Notes: generated by a model from the sequence alone, not told the origin. A DNA stretch of 64,000 nt from Bradyrhizobium sp. AUGA SZCCT0283 (GCF_018130385.1 NZ_JAFCLU010000016.1:110342-174341); one strand, 5' to 3'. Positions 51,322 to 60,948 are shown, numbered from the stretch's first letter. A program made the numbers and translations.

Positions 51322-52365
51322 TCAGCTATTGGGGCCGCGATCCATGCTGACGGGCTGCCAGCGGCGGAGCGAGGTGTTTTGCAGCACCGACGGATTGACG
51401 CAGCTCACCGGCCACATCCCCTGCAGGACCAGTGACAATTCGTAGCCCACGCGGCGCTTGCGCGCCTCGTCAAAACGTGCCGATGCCGAGGCGACATGCG
51501 CGGTCAGGGTAACGTTTTCCATCGAAAGCATCGGGTTGTTGTGGGACGGCGGCTCCTTTTCCAGCACGTCGAGGGCGGCGTGGGCGATCCAGCCCTCCTG
51601 CAGCGCCTTGATCAGCGATTCCTCGTCCACCGTGGCGCCGCGGCCGGTATTGATGAAGACGGCGGATTTTTTCATCTGGCGGAAATGCTTCTCGGTGAGC
51701 ATGTGATGCACCTCGGGCCGCGCCGGCGCATGCATCGAGACGAAGTCTGATTGCGACAGCACCTCGTTCAGCGTCGAGGGGATCACGCCGTGATCGTACA
51801 TCAGCGTTTCCTGGATGAAGGGATCGTAGGCCATCATGCGCAAGCCAAAGGGCGCCGCGCGCTTGGCGACCGCACGCGCCACCCGGCCGAAGGAGATGAA
51901 GCCAAGCGTCTGGCCCATCAGCCGCGGGATCTTCAAGAGCGCCGGCCGGCCTTCCGACCAGCGGCCGGTGCGCACCATCCTGTCCTGCTCGACCAGTCTC
52001 CGGAACCCCGCCAGCAAGAGCATCATGGCGTGGTCGGCGACCTCCTCGATGAAGGTGTCGGGGATGTTGGTGACGGGAATGCCGCGGGCGGTGGCGGCCT
52101 TGACGTCGACCGAGTCAACGCCGACGGTGCCGAGCGTGATCACCTTGCAGTTCTCGAGGGCGTCGATGACCGTTTTCGTGATCGGCATGCCCTTGGCGTA
52201 GATCGCATCCGCAGTCTTCGCAGCAGCGATGAATTCCGCCTCGTTGGCCGGCGCCTCGATGATTTCGGCCCCAATCGGATCGAGCGCTTCCTTCTCATAA
52301 TCGTAACCGCCGCCGGCGACCGTGAAGCTCGCGCCCTTCGGCGTCACCACCCTGTATTTCGGCAT
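51322..52365 (-). CDS. D-isomer specific 2-hydroxyacid dehydrogenase (C-terminal binding protein-like)
   Basis: 347 residues. The Rossmann segment MGQTLGFISFGRVARAVAKRAAPFGLRMMAYDPF replaces the usual GxGxxG with GFISFGRVA. Catalytic Arg in INTGRGATVDEESLIKALQ, Glu in LEKEPP and His in LTAHVASAS are present. It reduces a 2-oxo acid with NAD(P)H; the substrate is not visible. GGGAGAGCAGGAA precedes ATG 52365; longer starts add a non-conserved leader. It is convergent with tonB. Confidence 0.88.
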   Translation of the reverse strand: MPKYRVVTPKGASFTVAGGGYDYEKEALDPIGAEIIEAPANEAEFIAAAKTADAIYAKGMPITKTVIDALENCKVITLGTVGVDSVDVKAATARGIPVTNIPDTFIEEVADHAMMLLLAGFRRLVEQDRMVRTGRWSEGRPALLKIPRLMGQTLGFISFGRVARAVAKRAAPFGLRMMAYDPFIQETLMYDHGVIPSTLNEVLSQSDFVSMHAPARPEVHHMLTEKHFRQMKKSAVFINTGRGATVDEESLIKALQEGWIAHAALDVLEKEPPSHNNPMLSMENVTLTAHVASASARFDEARKRRVGYELSLVLQGMWPVSCVNPSVLQNTSLRRWQPVSMDRGPNS

Positions 52366-52620
52366 TTCCTGCTCTCCCGATTTTATTCTTCGGTGTTGGT
52401 TTGAAGCGGCGAACGCCGCCACTTTCTTGTGCGTGACTTCGTCTTTTACGCGACCTGATCGCTGCTAGCTACAATCGCCGGTTGCTGCCTCGAATCGAAG
52501 GCAGCGGTTTCCGACGGATTTCCGCTGGCCTTCGTAACAAAGCGCTAAAGGGTCTCACGATATTGTGCGCCGAATCAATCGGCCAATCGCGTGCCACGCG
52601 CCTATTTTCCGGAGATCCCC

Positions 52621-54306
52621 GTGAAGCTGACCAATCTGAAGATCACCCCCAAGCTCGGCATTCTGGTGGGTGTGACCCTGCTCGGCCTCTGCGCCGCCGG
52701 CGCACTCGCGGGCTATTTGATGCAGCGTGAGATGCTGAACGGCCGAATCGAGCAGACCAGGGCGATCGTCGACATGGCACGCAACATGGCGTTGGGCTTG
52801 CAGAAGCAGGTCGAGGCCGGCCAGATGACCAAGGAAGCCGCGATTGCCGAATTCAGCAAGCGCGGCAATACGCTGACCTTCGACAAGGGCGCCGGTTATG
52901 TGTTCGCCTATACGATGGATGGCGTTGCGGTGCTGGCGCCGGTTCCCTCGCAGATCGGCCAGAACCGCATGGACATCGACACCGGCGGCAGAAAACTCGT
53001 GCGCGAACTGCGCGACGGCATCGCGGCCAATGGCGAAATCATGTTGCGCTACGAATTCCGCAAACCCGGAGAGGAAGAGCTGATCCGCAAATTCTCCTAC
53101 GCGGTTCCGATCCCCGGCTGGAACATGTTCGTCGGCACCGGCGCCTATCTCGACGATCTCGACGCCAAGATGAAGCCGATCGCGATGCTGCTCGGTCTTG
53201 CCATTCTCGGCATCGCGCTGGTTTCAGGCAGCATCGCCTGGATGATTGGCCGCAGTATCTCGAAGCCGCTCGGTCAGCTCGGCGCCCGCATGCAGGATCT
53301 GGCCGAGGGCCGGCTGGACGGCGAAATTCCCGGCATCGGCCGCGGCGACGAGATCGGCGCGATGGCCGCGACCGTCCAGATCTTCAAGGACAACGCCGTG
53401 CGTATCCGTGGGCTCGAACAGAAGGAAGCCGAGGTGCAGGCGCGCGCCGAGGCCGAGCGGCGGGCGGCGATGGAAAGCATCGCCAGCGACTTCGAACGCA
53501 GCGTGACCGGCATTGTTCGCTCGGTGTCGACGGCCGCCGCCGGCATGCAGACCACCGCGCAGTCCATGACCACCACCGCCAGCGACGCCAGCGCGCGGGC
53601 TGCGACCGTCGGCGCCGCATCGCAGCGTTCGTCCGACAACGTCGGCACGGTCGCCTCCGCCGCCGAAGAGCTCTCCAGCTCGGTGACCGAGATTTCCCGC
53701 CAGGTGGCGCGCTCCAGCGAGATCGCCAGCAAGGCGGTTAGCGACGCCGAACGCACCAACGCCACCGTCGGCGCGCTCTCGACCGGCGCCGAGAAGATCG
53801 GCGAAGTGGTCAAGCTGATCCATAGTATCGCAGCTCAGACCAATTTGCTCGCGCTCAACGCCACCATCGAGGCGGCGCGCGCCGGCGATTCCGGCCGCGG
53901 CTTCGCGGTGGTGGCGTCGGAAGTGAAGGCGCTCGCCAACCAGACCGCGAAGGCGACCGAGGAAATCTCGGCGCAGGTCGCGGCCATGCAGGCTTCCACC
54001 AGCGAAGCCGTGGCCTCGATCGGCGGCATCACCGAAACCATCTCGCAGATGAGCGAGATCACGGTTTCGATCTCGACCGCCGTCGAGCAGCAGGGCGGCG
54101 CCACCCGCGAGATCGCCCGCAACATTCAGTCGGTGGCGGCCGGATCGAACGAGATCTCTACCCATATCGGCGGCGTCACCACGGCGGCGGCGGCGACCGG
54201 CAAGGCGGCGTCCGAAGTGCTGGCCAACGCCCGCGAGCTCGACACCCAGTCCGGCATGCTGCGCAGCGCGGTCGACGAATTTTTGGGGAAGGTGCGGGCG
54301 GCGTAA
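52621..54306 (+). CDS. Methyl-accepting chemotaxis protein with single Cache domain
   Basis: 561 residues from GTG 52621 with GGAG seven bases upstream. TM1 at about 12-35, a periplasmic sCache_2 domain (KGAGYVFAYTMDGVAVLAPVP, IPGWNMFVGTGAYLDDLDAKM), TM2 near 185-205, HAMP (GRSISKPLGQLGARMQDLAEGRLDGEIPGIGRGDEIGAMA) and the MCP signalling hairpin with IHSIAAQTNLLALNATIEAARAGDSGRGFAVVASEVKALA. It senses a small molecule outside and signals to CheA. No che genes are adjacent. A GTG at 52591 is in frame but lacks a site. Confidence 0.94.
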   Translation: MKLTNLKITPKLGILVGVTLLGLCAAGALAGYLMQREMLNGRIEQTRAIVDMARNMALGLQKQVEAGQMTKEAAIAEFSKRGNTLTFDKGAGYVFAYTMDGVAVLAPVPSQIGQNRMDIDTGGRKLVRELRDGIAANGEIMLRYEFRKPGEEELIRKFSYAVPIPGWNMFVGTGAYLDDLDAKMKPIAMLLGLAILGIALVSGSIAWMIGRSISKPLGQLGARMQDLAEGRLDGEIPGIGRGDEIGAMAATVQIFKDNAVRIRGLEQKEAEVQARAEAERRAAMESIASDFERSVTGIVRSVSTAAAGMQTTAQSMTTTASDASARAATVGAASQRSSDNVGTVASAAEELSSSVTEISRQVARSSEIASKAVSDAERTNATVGALSTGAEKIGEVVKLIHSIAAQTNLLALNATIEAARAGDSGRGFAVVASEVKALANQTAKATEEISAQVAAMQASTSEAVASIGGITETISQMSEITVSISTAVEQQGGATREIARNIQSVAAGSNEISTHIGGVTTAAAATGKAASEVLANARELDTQSGMLRSAVDEFLGKVRAA

Positions 54307-54315
54307 GCGGCGGAC

Positions 54316-54444
54316 CGTAGGGTGGACAAAGGCGCTCTTGCGCCATGCCCATCATCCATCCACGGATCGGAACGCAAATGGTGGGCACGCGGAGCCTGTC
54401 ATCGGCGCGCATGCGCACGACCCGGTGGCTTTGCCTACCCTACG
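54316..54444. repeat. Repeat bounded by CGTAGGGT / ACCCTACG
   Basis: Ends are inverted. Internal pieces include AAAGGCGC, GGTGGGCACGCGGAGCCTGTC and GGCTTTGCCTACCC. The block GCGGAGCCTGTCATCGG is shared with repeat family 1 copy B at 15497. It follows the chemoreceptor stop by 9 bases. Confidence 0.65.
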
Positions 54445-54867
54445 CGTGCTATTCACAGGGTAATCAGGCAACACAAATCTCCTCCACATCAAATCACAAT
54501 CCAATAAACTGACTTCGTGAGAGATTTTATTTTTTGCGGTAGTTTTGCACTCCGATTGACAATGCGACCAAGGAAGATTTGCAGACATCGGCCGACTTCA
54601 GGCAGGGCAGCGTCGGCGCGATGACCGGGCAGTGACGCTGTCGCAAATCGTGCATCTAACCTTGCGCTGCAGGTTTGAACCGGACGCTAATTTTGACAAG
54701 CAGCGCCGGCTGATTGCCTGCGCACCGATCCCCTAACCCATATGGGTCGTGCGATGACTCGCACCGGGTTTCCGTGTTTTCGTCAACCCCAACGGGACAC
54801 CGTGCGGCCTTCTCTGGGCGCGGATGATCGTCGCGAAGCACGTTGCGTAACGGAATGGAATGCGGCG
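54445..54867. other. Intergenic region without a recognised gene
   Basis: About 420 bases after the repeat. Locally AT-rich at 54470-54560 (TTTTATTTTTTGCGGTAGTTTTG), which may be promoter DNA for the small gene at 54868. No hairpin, RNA gene or protein family is seen. Confidence 0.35.
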
Positions 54868-55056
54868 ATGAAGTACAAAGATCGTATTAGCGAACGCGAG
54901 TATCAGGACCGTCTCGAGACTTTGCTAAAGAACGCCCTCACCACGAATCTGCAGCCGCTGCGGTCACTCGAGACCGCAACCAAAAAGCGGAGAGCGCAGA
55001 AGAAGGCGGCAACCGATTCGGGGTTCACGAAATCAACGAAGAGGACTTCCGGCTAA
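54868..55056 (+). CDS. Small basic protein, possible
   Basis: 62 residues from ATG 54868: MKYKDRISEREYQDRLETLL then KNALTTNLQPLRSLETATKKRRAQKK, predicted helical and strongly basic at the C-terminus. GGAATG lies upstream. The same frame could start at 54742 but the extra part looks non-coding. No family is recognised. Confidence 0.4.
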   Translation: MKYKDRISEREYQDRLETLLKNALTTNLQPLRSLETATKKRRAQKKAATDSGFTKSTKRTSG

Positions 55057-55155
55057 CGGTGCGCCCGGCCGCGCCCAACCAGTCCGGCGCGGCCACTTTG
55101 GCGTCGGGTGCGCCACGCCGTTAGCGATCGCTTTAATATGCATTGTGTATTGGAT

Positions 55156-55192
55156 CGTCCGCCCCTGTGCGCAATTGCGCACTGGGCGGACG
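55156..55192. repeat. Palindrome sharing the TGTGCGCAATTGCGCA core
   Basis: CGTCCGCCCCTGTGCGCAA / TTGCGCACTGGGCGGACG, one mismatch. It resembles the palindrome at 20151-20188 and lies past the end of the Bug-type gene, which it may terminate. Confidence 0.65.
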
Positions 55193-55229
55193 ATGACGAG
55201 CTCGTTGCCGGCGTCGGGGTCGCTTCCTT

Positions 55230-56207
55230 TTACTGCTTCTCGATCCCTGCGCCCGCGATCAGCTTCTCCCACACCTTGAGCTGCACCTTGACGAAGGCGT
55301 CGAACTCTTCCGGTGTGCCGGAGAACGCTTCCATGCCGCGCTCGGCGAGCGCGCTCTTGATATCCGGCCGCTCGACGACCTTGCGGATTTCCGCGTTCAG
55401 CCTGGTGACGACATCCTTTGGCATATTGGCCGGGCCGAAATAGCCCTGCCACGAGGTGATGTCGAATCCCTTGACCGTATCATCCATGGTCGGGAGCTCG
55501 GGCAACAGCGCCGAGCGCTGCTTGGTCGTGACCGCCAGCGCCTTCAGCGCCTTGGCGTTGACGTGGGGCAGGCCGGTCGGGACGTCGATGAACATCATCG
55601 AGACGCGGCCGGCGATCAGATCGGTCAGCGCAGGCGGCGAGCTCTTGTAGGGAACGTGAAGCAGGTCGATGCCGGCGAGGCTGGCGAATGTCGCCCCCGA
55701 TACGATCGCCGCAGAGCTGCCGCTGGCATAGGAGTACTTGCCGGGCTCTTTCTTTGCCAGCGCGATCAGTTCGGCCACTGAGTTCGCCGGGATATCCGGG
55801 TGGATCACCAGCATGAAGGGCAGGTCGCCGGTCCGCGCGACCGGAGTGAAATCCTTGACCGGGTCGTAGGTCATGTTCTTCATCAGATACGGATTGGCTG
55901 AATGCGGCGTGTTCGTCGACACCATCAGCGTGTAGCCATCCGGCGCGGAGCGGGCGACCTGGCTTGCCGCGAGCGAGCCGTTGGCGCCCGGCTTGTTCTC
56001 GATCACGATGCCGACGCCGAGCGCGGTGCCGAGCTCCTTCGAGATGATGCGCGTCGTGGTGTCGGTGCCGCTGCCGGCGGCGAACGGCAGCACCAGCGTG
56101 ATGTTGCGGTTCGGATAGGGCGCCTGCGCGGACGCAGTGGCGATCATCGCCAGCATCAGGGGAGCCACTGCGGCGACGCGCCGGTACCGCTTCAAAGTTG
56201 CGAACAT
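55230..56207 (-). CDS. Tripartite tricarboxylate transporter substrate-binding protein (Bug family)
   Basis: 325 residues with signal peptide ending ASAQAPYP. YPNRNITLVLPFAAGSGTDTTTRIISKELGTALGVGIVIENKPGANGSLAASQVARSAPDGYTLM is the diagnostic Bug opening, with the two ligand-binding loops. It captures a carboxylate in the periplasm. No TctA/TctB membrane partners are nearby, as is common for the many orphan Bug proteins of this lineage, so it may use a distant transporter. GAGGA stands upstream of the ATG. Confidence 0.92.
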   Translation of the reverse strand: MFATLKRYRRVAAVAPLMLAMIATASAQAPYPNRNITLVLPFAAGSGTDTTTRIISKELGTALGVGIVIENKPGANGSLAASQVARSAPDGYTLMVSTNTPHSANPYLMKNMTYDPVKDFTPVARTGDLPFMLVIHPDIPANSVAELIALAKKEPGKYSYASGSSAAIVSGATFASLAGIDLLHVPYKSSPPALTDLIAGRVSMMFIDVPTGLPHVNAKALKALAVTTKQRSALLPELPTMDDTVKGFDITSWQGYFGPANMPKDVVTRLNAEIRKVVERPDIKSALAERGMEAFSGTPEEFDAFVKVQLKVWEKLIAGAGIEKQ

Positions 56208-56306
56208 ATAGTCGTTTCCTCGGTTGTTCTTATGTTGAATTGGCCGGCACGCTAGCCTGCCGGGGACAAAAGTGGAAGCCGGTAAGACGCTACGCCGCAG
56301 GCTGGC

Positions 56307-57245
56307 TCAAGCCTTCTTTGCCGAGGCCCGCCTGGACGCGATCACCACGCCAGCCAGCACCAGCGCATAGCCCACCAGATGGAATAACCGCAATTGCTCG
56401 CCGAGCAGCAGGATCGCCATCGCCGAGCCGAACACCGGCACCAAATGAAAGAACGGCGCCGCACGATTGGGTCCGATCAGCGCCAGCCCGCGGTTGAAGA
56501 ACAGATAGGCCAGCGTCGAGGGAAAGATCACGGCATAGCCCAGCGTCGCCATCGAGATGAAGTCGAACTTCAGCGTGACGCCGGTCGAATATTCCCAGAT
56601 CGAGAACGGCAGCAGCATCAGCGCGCCGCAGCAGGTGGTGAATGAAATCAGCGACAGCGCGTGCGTCACCGGCCGGCGCGGGATCAGCGCCGAATACAGT
56701 CCGAACGACACCAGCGAGCTGGCAAACATCAGGTCGCCCCGGTTGAAGCTGATGCTGGCGAGCGCGCCAAAATCGCCGCGCAGGATGATAGTCAAGACGC
56801 CCGCGAGCGAGATGGTGATGCCGGCCAATTGCGCACCCGTCAGGCGGATGCCGAACAGCGCCAGCGACCACAGCGCGACAAACAGCGGTCCGGCCGACTG
56901 GATCAAAAGCGCGTTCAGTGCCTCGGTATATTGCAGGGCCCAGTAGGAGATCGCATTGTTGTAGGCGAACCCGACCAGCGACAGGAACAGCATCATCGGC
57001 AGATGGGCCCGCAGCACCGGCCAGTCCTGCTTCAGATGCGGCCAGGCAAAGGGCAGCAGGATCAGAAAGGTGCCGATCCAGCGGACGCAGGACAGCGTCA
57101 AGGGCGGCACGTGGCCGGCGACATGGCGCGCCAGCACGATGTTGCCGGCCCAGAACAGCGAGGTCAGGGTCAGCAGCAAATAAGGCTGGTTGTTCAGCCA
57201 CCGAACCGGATCGAGGGCAGGCGGCGCTGGTGCGGGCTGGGTCAT
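56307..57245 (-). CDS. EamA/DMT family transporter, copy 1
   Basis: 312 residues with ten hydrophobic spans in two EamA repeats (LLTLTSLFWAGNIVLARHVAGHVPPLTLSCVRW and LVSFGLYSALIPRRP...). PSTLAYLFFNRGLALIGPNRAAPFFHLVPVFGSAMAILLLGEQ is the second-repeat core. It probably exports an amino acid or metabolite. ATG 57245 (MTQPAP) is chosen; 57299 adds a non-hydrophobic leader. A clear paralogue lies at 60022. Confidence 0.9.
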   Translation of the reverse strand: MTQPAPAPPALDPVRWLNNQPYLLLTLTSLFWAGNIVLARHVAGHVPPLTLSCVRWIGTFLILLPFAWPHLKQDWPVLRAHLPMMLFLSLVGFAYNNAISYWALQYTEALNALLIQSAGPLFVALWSLALFGIRLTGAQLAGITISLAGVLTIILRGDFGALASISFNRGDLMFASSLVSFGLYSALIPRRPVTHALSLISFTTCCGALMLLPFSIWEYSTGVTLKFDFISMATLGYAVIFPSTLAYLFFNRGLALIGPNRAAPFFHLVPVFGSAMAILLLGEQLRLFHLVGYALVLAGVVIASRRASAKKA

Positions 57246-57339
57246 GGTCGCGAGTCGGGATAGGGCCGCATTTTCCGCCGCACGACAAGTCCCGTGCATG
57301 CAATGCTACAATGTCCGGAATTGTCGCGAGGTGCCGTCG

Positions 57340-57741
57340 ATGGGTGTGGATTTGCTGAACGTGAAGGGCTTGCAGGAGCTCGACCAGAAGGCGCCGGTGG
57401 TGATGGTGAACCTGATGCGGTTTCGCGAGCGTTCGCTCGACGGCGATGGCTCGGGCTGGGATGCCTACCTGCGCTACAGCGCGCTCACCGTGCCGATGAT
57501 CAAGGCGCGCGGCGGCACGCTGCTATGGACCGGCGACGCCAAGGCGGTCGCGCTGGGGCGGCAAGACGGCAATCAGTGGGACTATCTGGCGCTGGTTTAC
57601 TATCCGACCGTCGCCGCCTTCACCGACATGATGACGTCGAAAGACTACGAGCGGCGCTGCGATCCGCACCGCACCAACGGCTGCGCCGAGCACGTCATCA
57701 TCGCGACCAGCGAAGCCTACAGCAAGTTCAAGATCGGATAG
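57340..57741 (+). CDS. DUF1330 family protein
   Basis: 133 residues. APVVMVNLMRFRERSLDGDGSGWDAYLRYSALTVPMIKARGGTLLWTGDAKAVALG and WDYLALVYYPTVAAFTDMMTSKDYERRC match the DUF1330 fold, a ferredoxin-like dimeric ABM relative. Possible small-molecule oxygenase or binding role, not proven. GAGG stands nine bases before ATG 57340. It is divergent from EamA copy 1. Confidence 0.85.
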   Translation: MGVDLLNVKGLQELDQKAPVVMVNLMRFRERSLDGDGSGWDAYLRYSALTVPMIKARGGTLLWTGDAKAVALGRQDGNQWDYLALVYYPTVAAFTDMMTSKDYERRCDPHRTNGCAEHVIIATSEAYSKFKIG

Positions 57742-57746
57742 GGACC

Positions 57747-57829
57747 GTCGTTGCGAGGAGCGAAGCGACGAAGCAATCCATTCTTTCTTTGCTCGAAAAG
57801 AACGGATTGCTTCGCTTCGCTCGCAATGA
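57747..57829. repeat. Dispersed palindromic repeat, family 1 copy C
   Basis: GTTGCGAGGAGCGAAGCGACGAAGCAATCC and, after a short loop, GGATTGCTTCGCTTCGCTCGCAAT. It is the shortest and most symmetric copy and lies between convergent genes. Confidence 0.75.
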
Positions 57830-57847
57830 AGTGGTGAGACCTTCGAC

Positions 57848-59065
57848 TTAAAACTTCCGCACCAAATCCGGCGTGATCTCGCTGATCGAGCGAATACCAA
57901 GCAGCGCGAGGTCGCGGTCGATCTCGGCCTGGAGCAGCGTGATGGCGCGCTGCACGCCGGCTTCGCCGCCGGCGATCGCGGCATAGAGGAAGGGACGGCC
58001 GATCCAGACGAAATGCGCGCCGAGCGCCAGCGCCTTGATCACGTCGGTGCCGCGGCGGATGCCACTATCGACCATGATTGTCATGCCCTTTGCTTCGGCC
58101 GCGATCTCCGGCAGCGTGCGCAGGCCCGACATGGTGTAGTCGAGCTGGCGGCCGCCATGGTTGGACAGCATCACGCCGTCGACGCCGCTCTCGCGCGCCA
58201 TGCGCGCATCCGCCGGCGAGACCAGTCCCTTGACGACGAGCTTGCCCTTCCAGCGTTTGCGGATCAGTTCGACATGCTTCCAGGCGAGCTGGTCGCGATG
58301 GCCGATATTGCGCATCAGGTTTTTCGCCAGCACCGGCGGGCCGCGTTTGGCGTCCATGTTCTCGAAATGCGGCATGCCGAAATTTATCAATGTGCGGGCC
58401 CAGGTGCCGAACAGCCAGTACGGATGCGTGACCGTATCCCAGAACACGCGCGGCGTGATTGCGAGCGGCACCTGAAAGCCGTTGCGGATGTTGTTCTCGC
58501 GGTTCGGCTGCACCGGGACGTCGGCGGTGACGACGAAGGTGTCATAGCCGGCCGCCGCCACGCGGTCGATCAGCGGCTCGATCCGCTCGGGCAAGCCGGC
58601 GAGATAGGCCTGATACCACGCGGCCTGATTGGCGGCGCGCACATCCTCCAGCGTGATCAGCGACGAGGCGCTGAGAATCATCGGCACGTTTTCGGCTTTC
58701 GCCGCCTTCGTCAGCACGATATCGCCGCGATAGGCGCACAGCGCCGAAGAGCCCATCGGGGGAATGCCGAACGGCGAGGCATAGGTCTTGCCGAACAGCG
58801 TGGTGGTCTGGTCGCGGCCGGAGACGTCGTTGAGCACGCGCGGCACGAAGCCGTATTCGTCGAAGGCCTTGCGGTTGTCGCGCAGCGCGGCGTCGGTCTC
58901 GACGCCGCCGGAGATGTAGCCGTAGAGGAATTTCGGAATCCGGCGCCGCGCCACAGGCTCGAAATCGTCGAGCGAGAGATATTTTCGCAAAGCCCGCGGC
59001 ACCGCGCTCCGGGCGCGGGTCACGGTCGGGGGCGGCGCAATCAGGCTTGCGGATTTGTCGAGCAC
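57848..59065 (-). CDS. FMN-dependent alpha-hydroxy-acid oxidase/dehydrogenase
   Basis: 405 residues from GTG 59065. It shares the whole LldD family architecture with the gene at 20212: PPMGSSALCAYRGDIVLTKAAKAENVPMILSASS, TADVPVQPNRENNIRNGFQVP, SNHGGRQLDYTMSGL with the catalytic His, and DSGIRRGTDVIKALALGAHFVWIG. The distinct loop sequence indicates a different acid, such as mandelate, glycolate or lactate. No regulator adjoins it. Confidence 0.9.
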   Translation of the reverse strand: MLDKSASLIAPPPTVTRARSAVPRALRKYLSLDDFEPVARRRIPKFLYGYISGGVETDAALRDNRKAFDEYGFVPRVLNDVSGRDQTTTLFGKTYASPFGIPPMGSSALCAYRGDIVLTKAAKAENVPMILSASSLITLEDVRAANQAAWYQAYLAGLPERIEPLIDRVAAAGYDTFVVTADVPVQPNRENNIRNGFQVPLAITPRVFWDTVTHPYWLFGTWARTLINFGMPHFENMDAKRGPPVLAKNLMRNIGHRDQLAWKHVELIRKRWKGKLVVKGLVSPADARMARESGVDGVMLSNHGGRQLDYTMSGLRTLPEIAAEAKGMTIMVDSGIRRGTDVIKALALGAHFVWIGRPFLYAAIAGGEAGVQRAITLLQAEIDRDLALLGIRSISEITPDLVRKF

Positions 59066-59107
59066 GTCGGGCGTTCCATTTTTTTTGGTTGTTGTGCGAA
59101 AGGCAGG

Positions 59108-59923
59108 TTAGCGCCGGGGAGGCGGCCCGCCAAATTTCTGGCCGGCCTTGTTGACGGACGCGCTGACGTCGCCGAGCATCTTTCGCGTCTCGGCGATCAA
59201 TTGCCCGGATTTCTTGTCGAAACTTTCGATCAGCTCGCGCATCGAGATCACGGTCGGCAGCAATTCGCCGCCATATTTGTCGCTGGCGAGCCCGCCGAGG
59301 AAATCCTTGGTCTTGGTCAGCGCGCCATCGACCGCGTTGATGCCGGATTCGGCGGTCGAGATGATGCTGGTGATCCTCTCGCCATTGCCGGACAGCGAGG
59401 CGGTGAACGTCTCGAAATTCCGCAGCGTATCCTTGATCGCCACCTCATTGTCGGCGATCACCCTGTCGACGTTGCGCAGCGCCGCGCGGATCTTTTCCTG
59501 GGTGTTGAGCGTGCCGTCCGGGTCGGCGGTCAGCTCGGGGACGCCGTCCGGGCCCTTTGGCGGCGACGGCGCCTCGTCCGATCCGCCGGTGAAGGAGATC
59601 GCCGCAATGCCCGTCAGCCCCTGAAACTCGAGGCCGACCTGGGTATCGCTTTTCACCGGCGTGTTGCCGTCGATCATGGCAAGCGCGACGACGCGGCGCG
59701 GATGGTCGAGCTTGAGCGACACCACTTCGCCGACCCGGATGCCGGCGAAATTCACGCTGCCGCCCTTGCGCAGGCCGGACGCCGAGCCTTCGAAGATCAC
59801 GCGGAACGGCACCTTCTGCTTGATGCCGGCGAGCTTCTGATAGCCGAGGAACGCACCAAGCGACCCGCCGATCATTGCCAGGGTCAGGGTGCCGATCATC
59901 AGATTGCTGGCGCGCGCTCTCAT
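59108..59923 (-). CDS. MlaD/MCE family protein
   Basis: 271 residues with an N-terminal anchor (LMIGTLTLAMIGGSLGAFLGY). The MCE domain follows: VPFRVIFEGSASGLRKGGSVNFAGIRVGEVVSLKLD and TQVGLEFQGLTGIAAISF. The C-terminal half is a long helical region with EIRAAL-type heptads (about 150-265), typical of lipid-shuttling MCE proteins. It likely carries phospholipids between membranes, but MlaE and MlaF partners are not in the window. Start 59923 gives MRARASN; 59950 is an alternative. Confidence 0.88.
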   Translation of the reverse strand: MRARASNLMIGTLTLAMIGGSLGAFLGYQKLAGIKQKVPFRVIFEGSASGLRKGGSVNFAGIRVGEVVSLKLDHPRRVVALAMIDGNTPVKSDTQVGLEFQGLTGIAAISFTGGSDEAPSPPKGPDGVPELTADPDGTLNTQEKIRAALRNVDRVIADNEVAIKDTLRNFETFTASLSGNGERITSIISTAESGINAVDGALTKTKDFLGGLASDKYGGELLPTVISMRELIESFDKKSGQLIAETRKMLGDVSASVNKAGQKFGGPPPRR

Positions 59924-60021
59924 CGAAAAATCCAAACGAAGCAGGGCCAAGAGATAACGGATTTAGCCCGTTAAGTCACCGCGAGTCCCTTAACCTCGCC
60001 CCGCCTGCGGGAGATAGAACG

Positions 60022-60948
60022 CTACGCGGACGCCTTTCGCGACGCCACAAATACCCCGGTCAGCACCAGCGCGAAGCCGATGAAGTGGAACGCTTGCGGG
60101 TGCTCGCCGAGGAAGACGATCGACATGATGGTTCCGAACACCGGCACCACGTGGAAGAACGGTGCGGCGCGGTTGGCGCCGATCAGCTGCACGCCGCGAT
60201 TGAAGCAGAGATAGGCGATCGTCGAGGGAAACAGCGCGACATAGAACAGCGTCAAGAGGTTCGCCGCATCGATCTGCATCGGCGGCCGCGCGAACAGTTC
60301 CCAGATGAACAACGGGATCAGGCAGGCCGCGCCGGCCCCGAAGGTGAAGGCGACGAACGACAGGCCGTGGATAGCAGGGCGTTTTAGCGACAGTACCGAA
60401 TAGATCCCGAAGATCGCCAGCGCCACGATGAAGATCAGGTCGCCGATATTGAAGTCGATCTTCGACAACGTGGTGAGGTCGCCATGCAGCAGGATCACGA
60501 GCACGCCGGCCATCGACAGCAGGACGCCTGCGGCTTGCGCCAGCGTCAGCCGTACCCCGAGCAGCACCAGCGACCACACCGCGACCACCAGCGGGCCTGC
60601 CGACTGCAACAACAGCGTGTTCAGCGCCTGGGTGTGCTCGAGCGCCCAGTATTGCAGGGTGTTGAAGGCGCCGATGCCGGTGATGGAGAGCAGGATCATG
60701 ATGCCGAGGCGGCTGCGGATCGCGCCCCAGTCGCGGACCAGATGCTTCCAGGCAAACGGCAGGATGATCAGGAACGCGAACGACCAGCGCAGGAACGAAA
60801 GCGTCACCGGCGCGATATGGCCGGCGGCCAGCCTTCCTACGATGGCGTTGCCGGCCCAGCACAGCGCCGTGATGCTGAGCAGCAGATAAGGCTGGTTGGC
60901 GAGCCAGTTCCCGGATCGGGCGGATGAAGTCTGTTCGGAAGCCGTCAT
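60022..60948 (-). CDS. EamA/DMT family transporter, copy 2
   Basis: 308 residues, ten spans. NQPYLLLSITALCWAGNAIVGRLAAGHIAPVTLSFLRW and PSTIAYLCFNRGVQLIGANRAAPFFHVVPVFGTIMSIVFLGEHPQAFHFIGFAL align with copy 1 throughout, showing an old duplication. Same direction as copy 1. Export of a metabolite is likely; the substrate is unknown. The GC-rich leader before the ATG shows no clear ribosome site. Confidence 0.9.
   Translation of the reverse strand: MTASEQTSSARSGNWLANQPYLLLSITALCWAGNAIVGRLAAGHIAPVTLSFLRWSFAFLIILPFAWKHLVRDWGAIRSRLGIMILLSITGIGAFNTLQYWALEHTQALNTLLLQSAGPLVVAVWSLVLLGVRLTLAQAAGVLLSMAGVLVILLHGDLTTLSKIDFNIGDLIFIVALAIFGIYSVLSLKRPAIHGLSFVAFTFGAGAACLIPLFIWELFARPPMQIDAANLLTLFYVALFPSTIAYLCFNRGVQLIGANRAAPFFHVVPVFGTIMSIVFLGEHPQAFHFIGFALVLTGVFVASRKASA

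Noticed and set aside
58013..59974. 653-codon plus-strand frame over hydroxyacid oxidase and MlaD genes
   Set aside because: Runs through two well-supported opposite-strand genes and has low-complexity composition.
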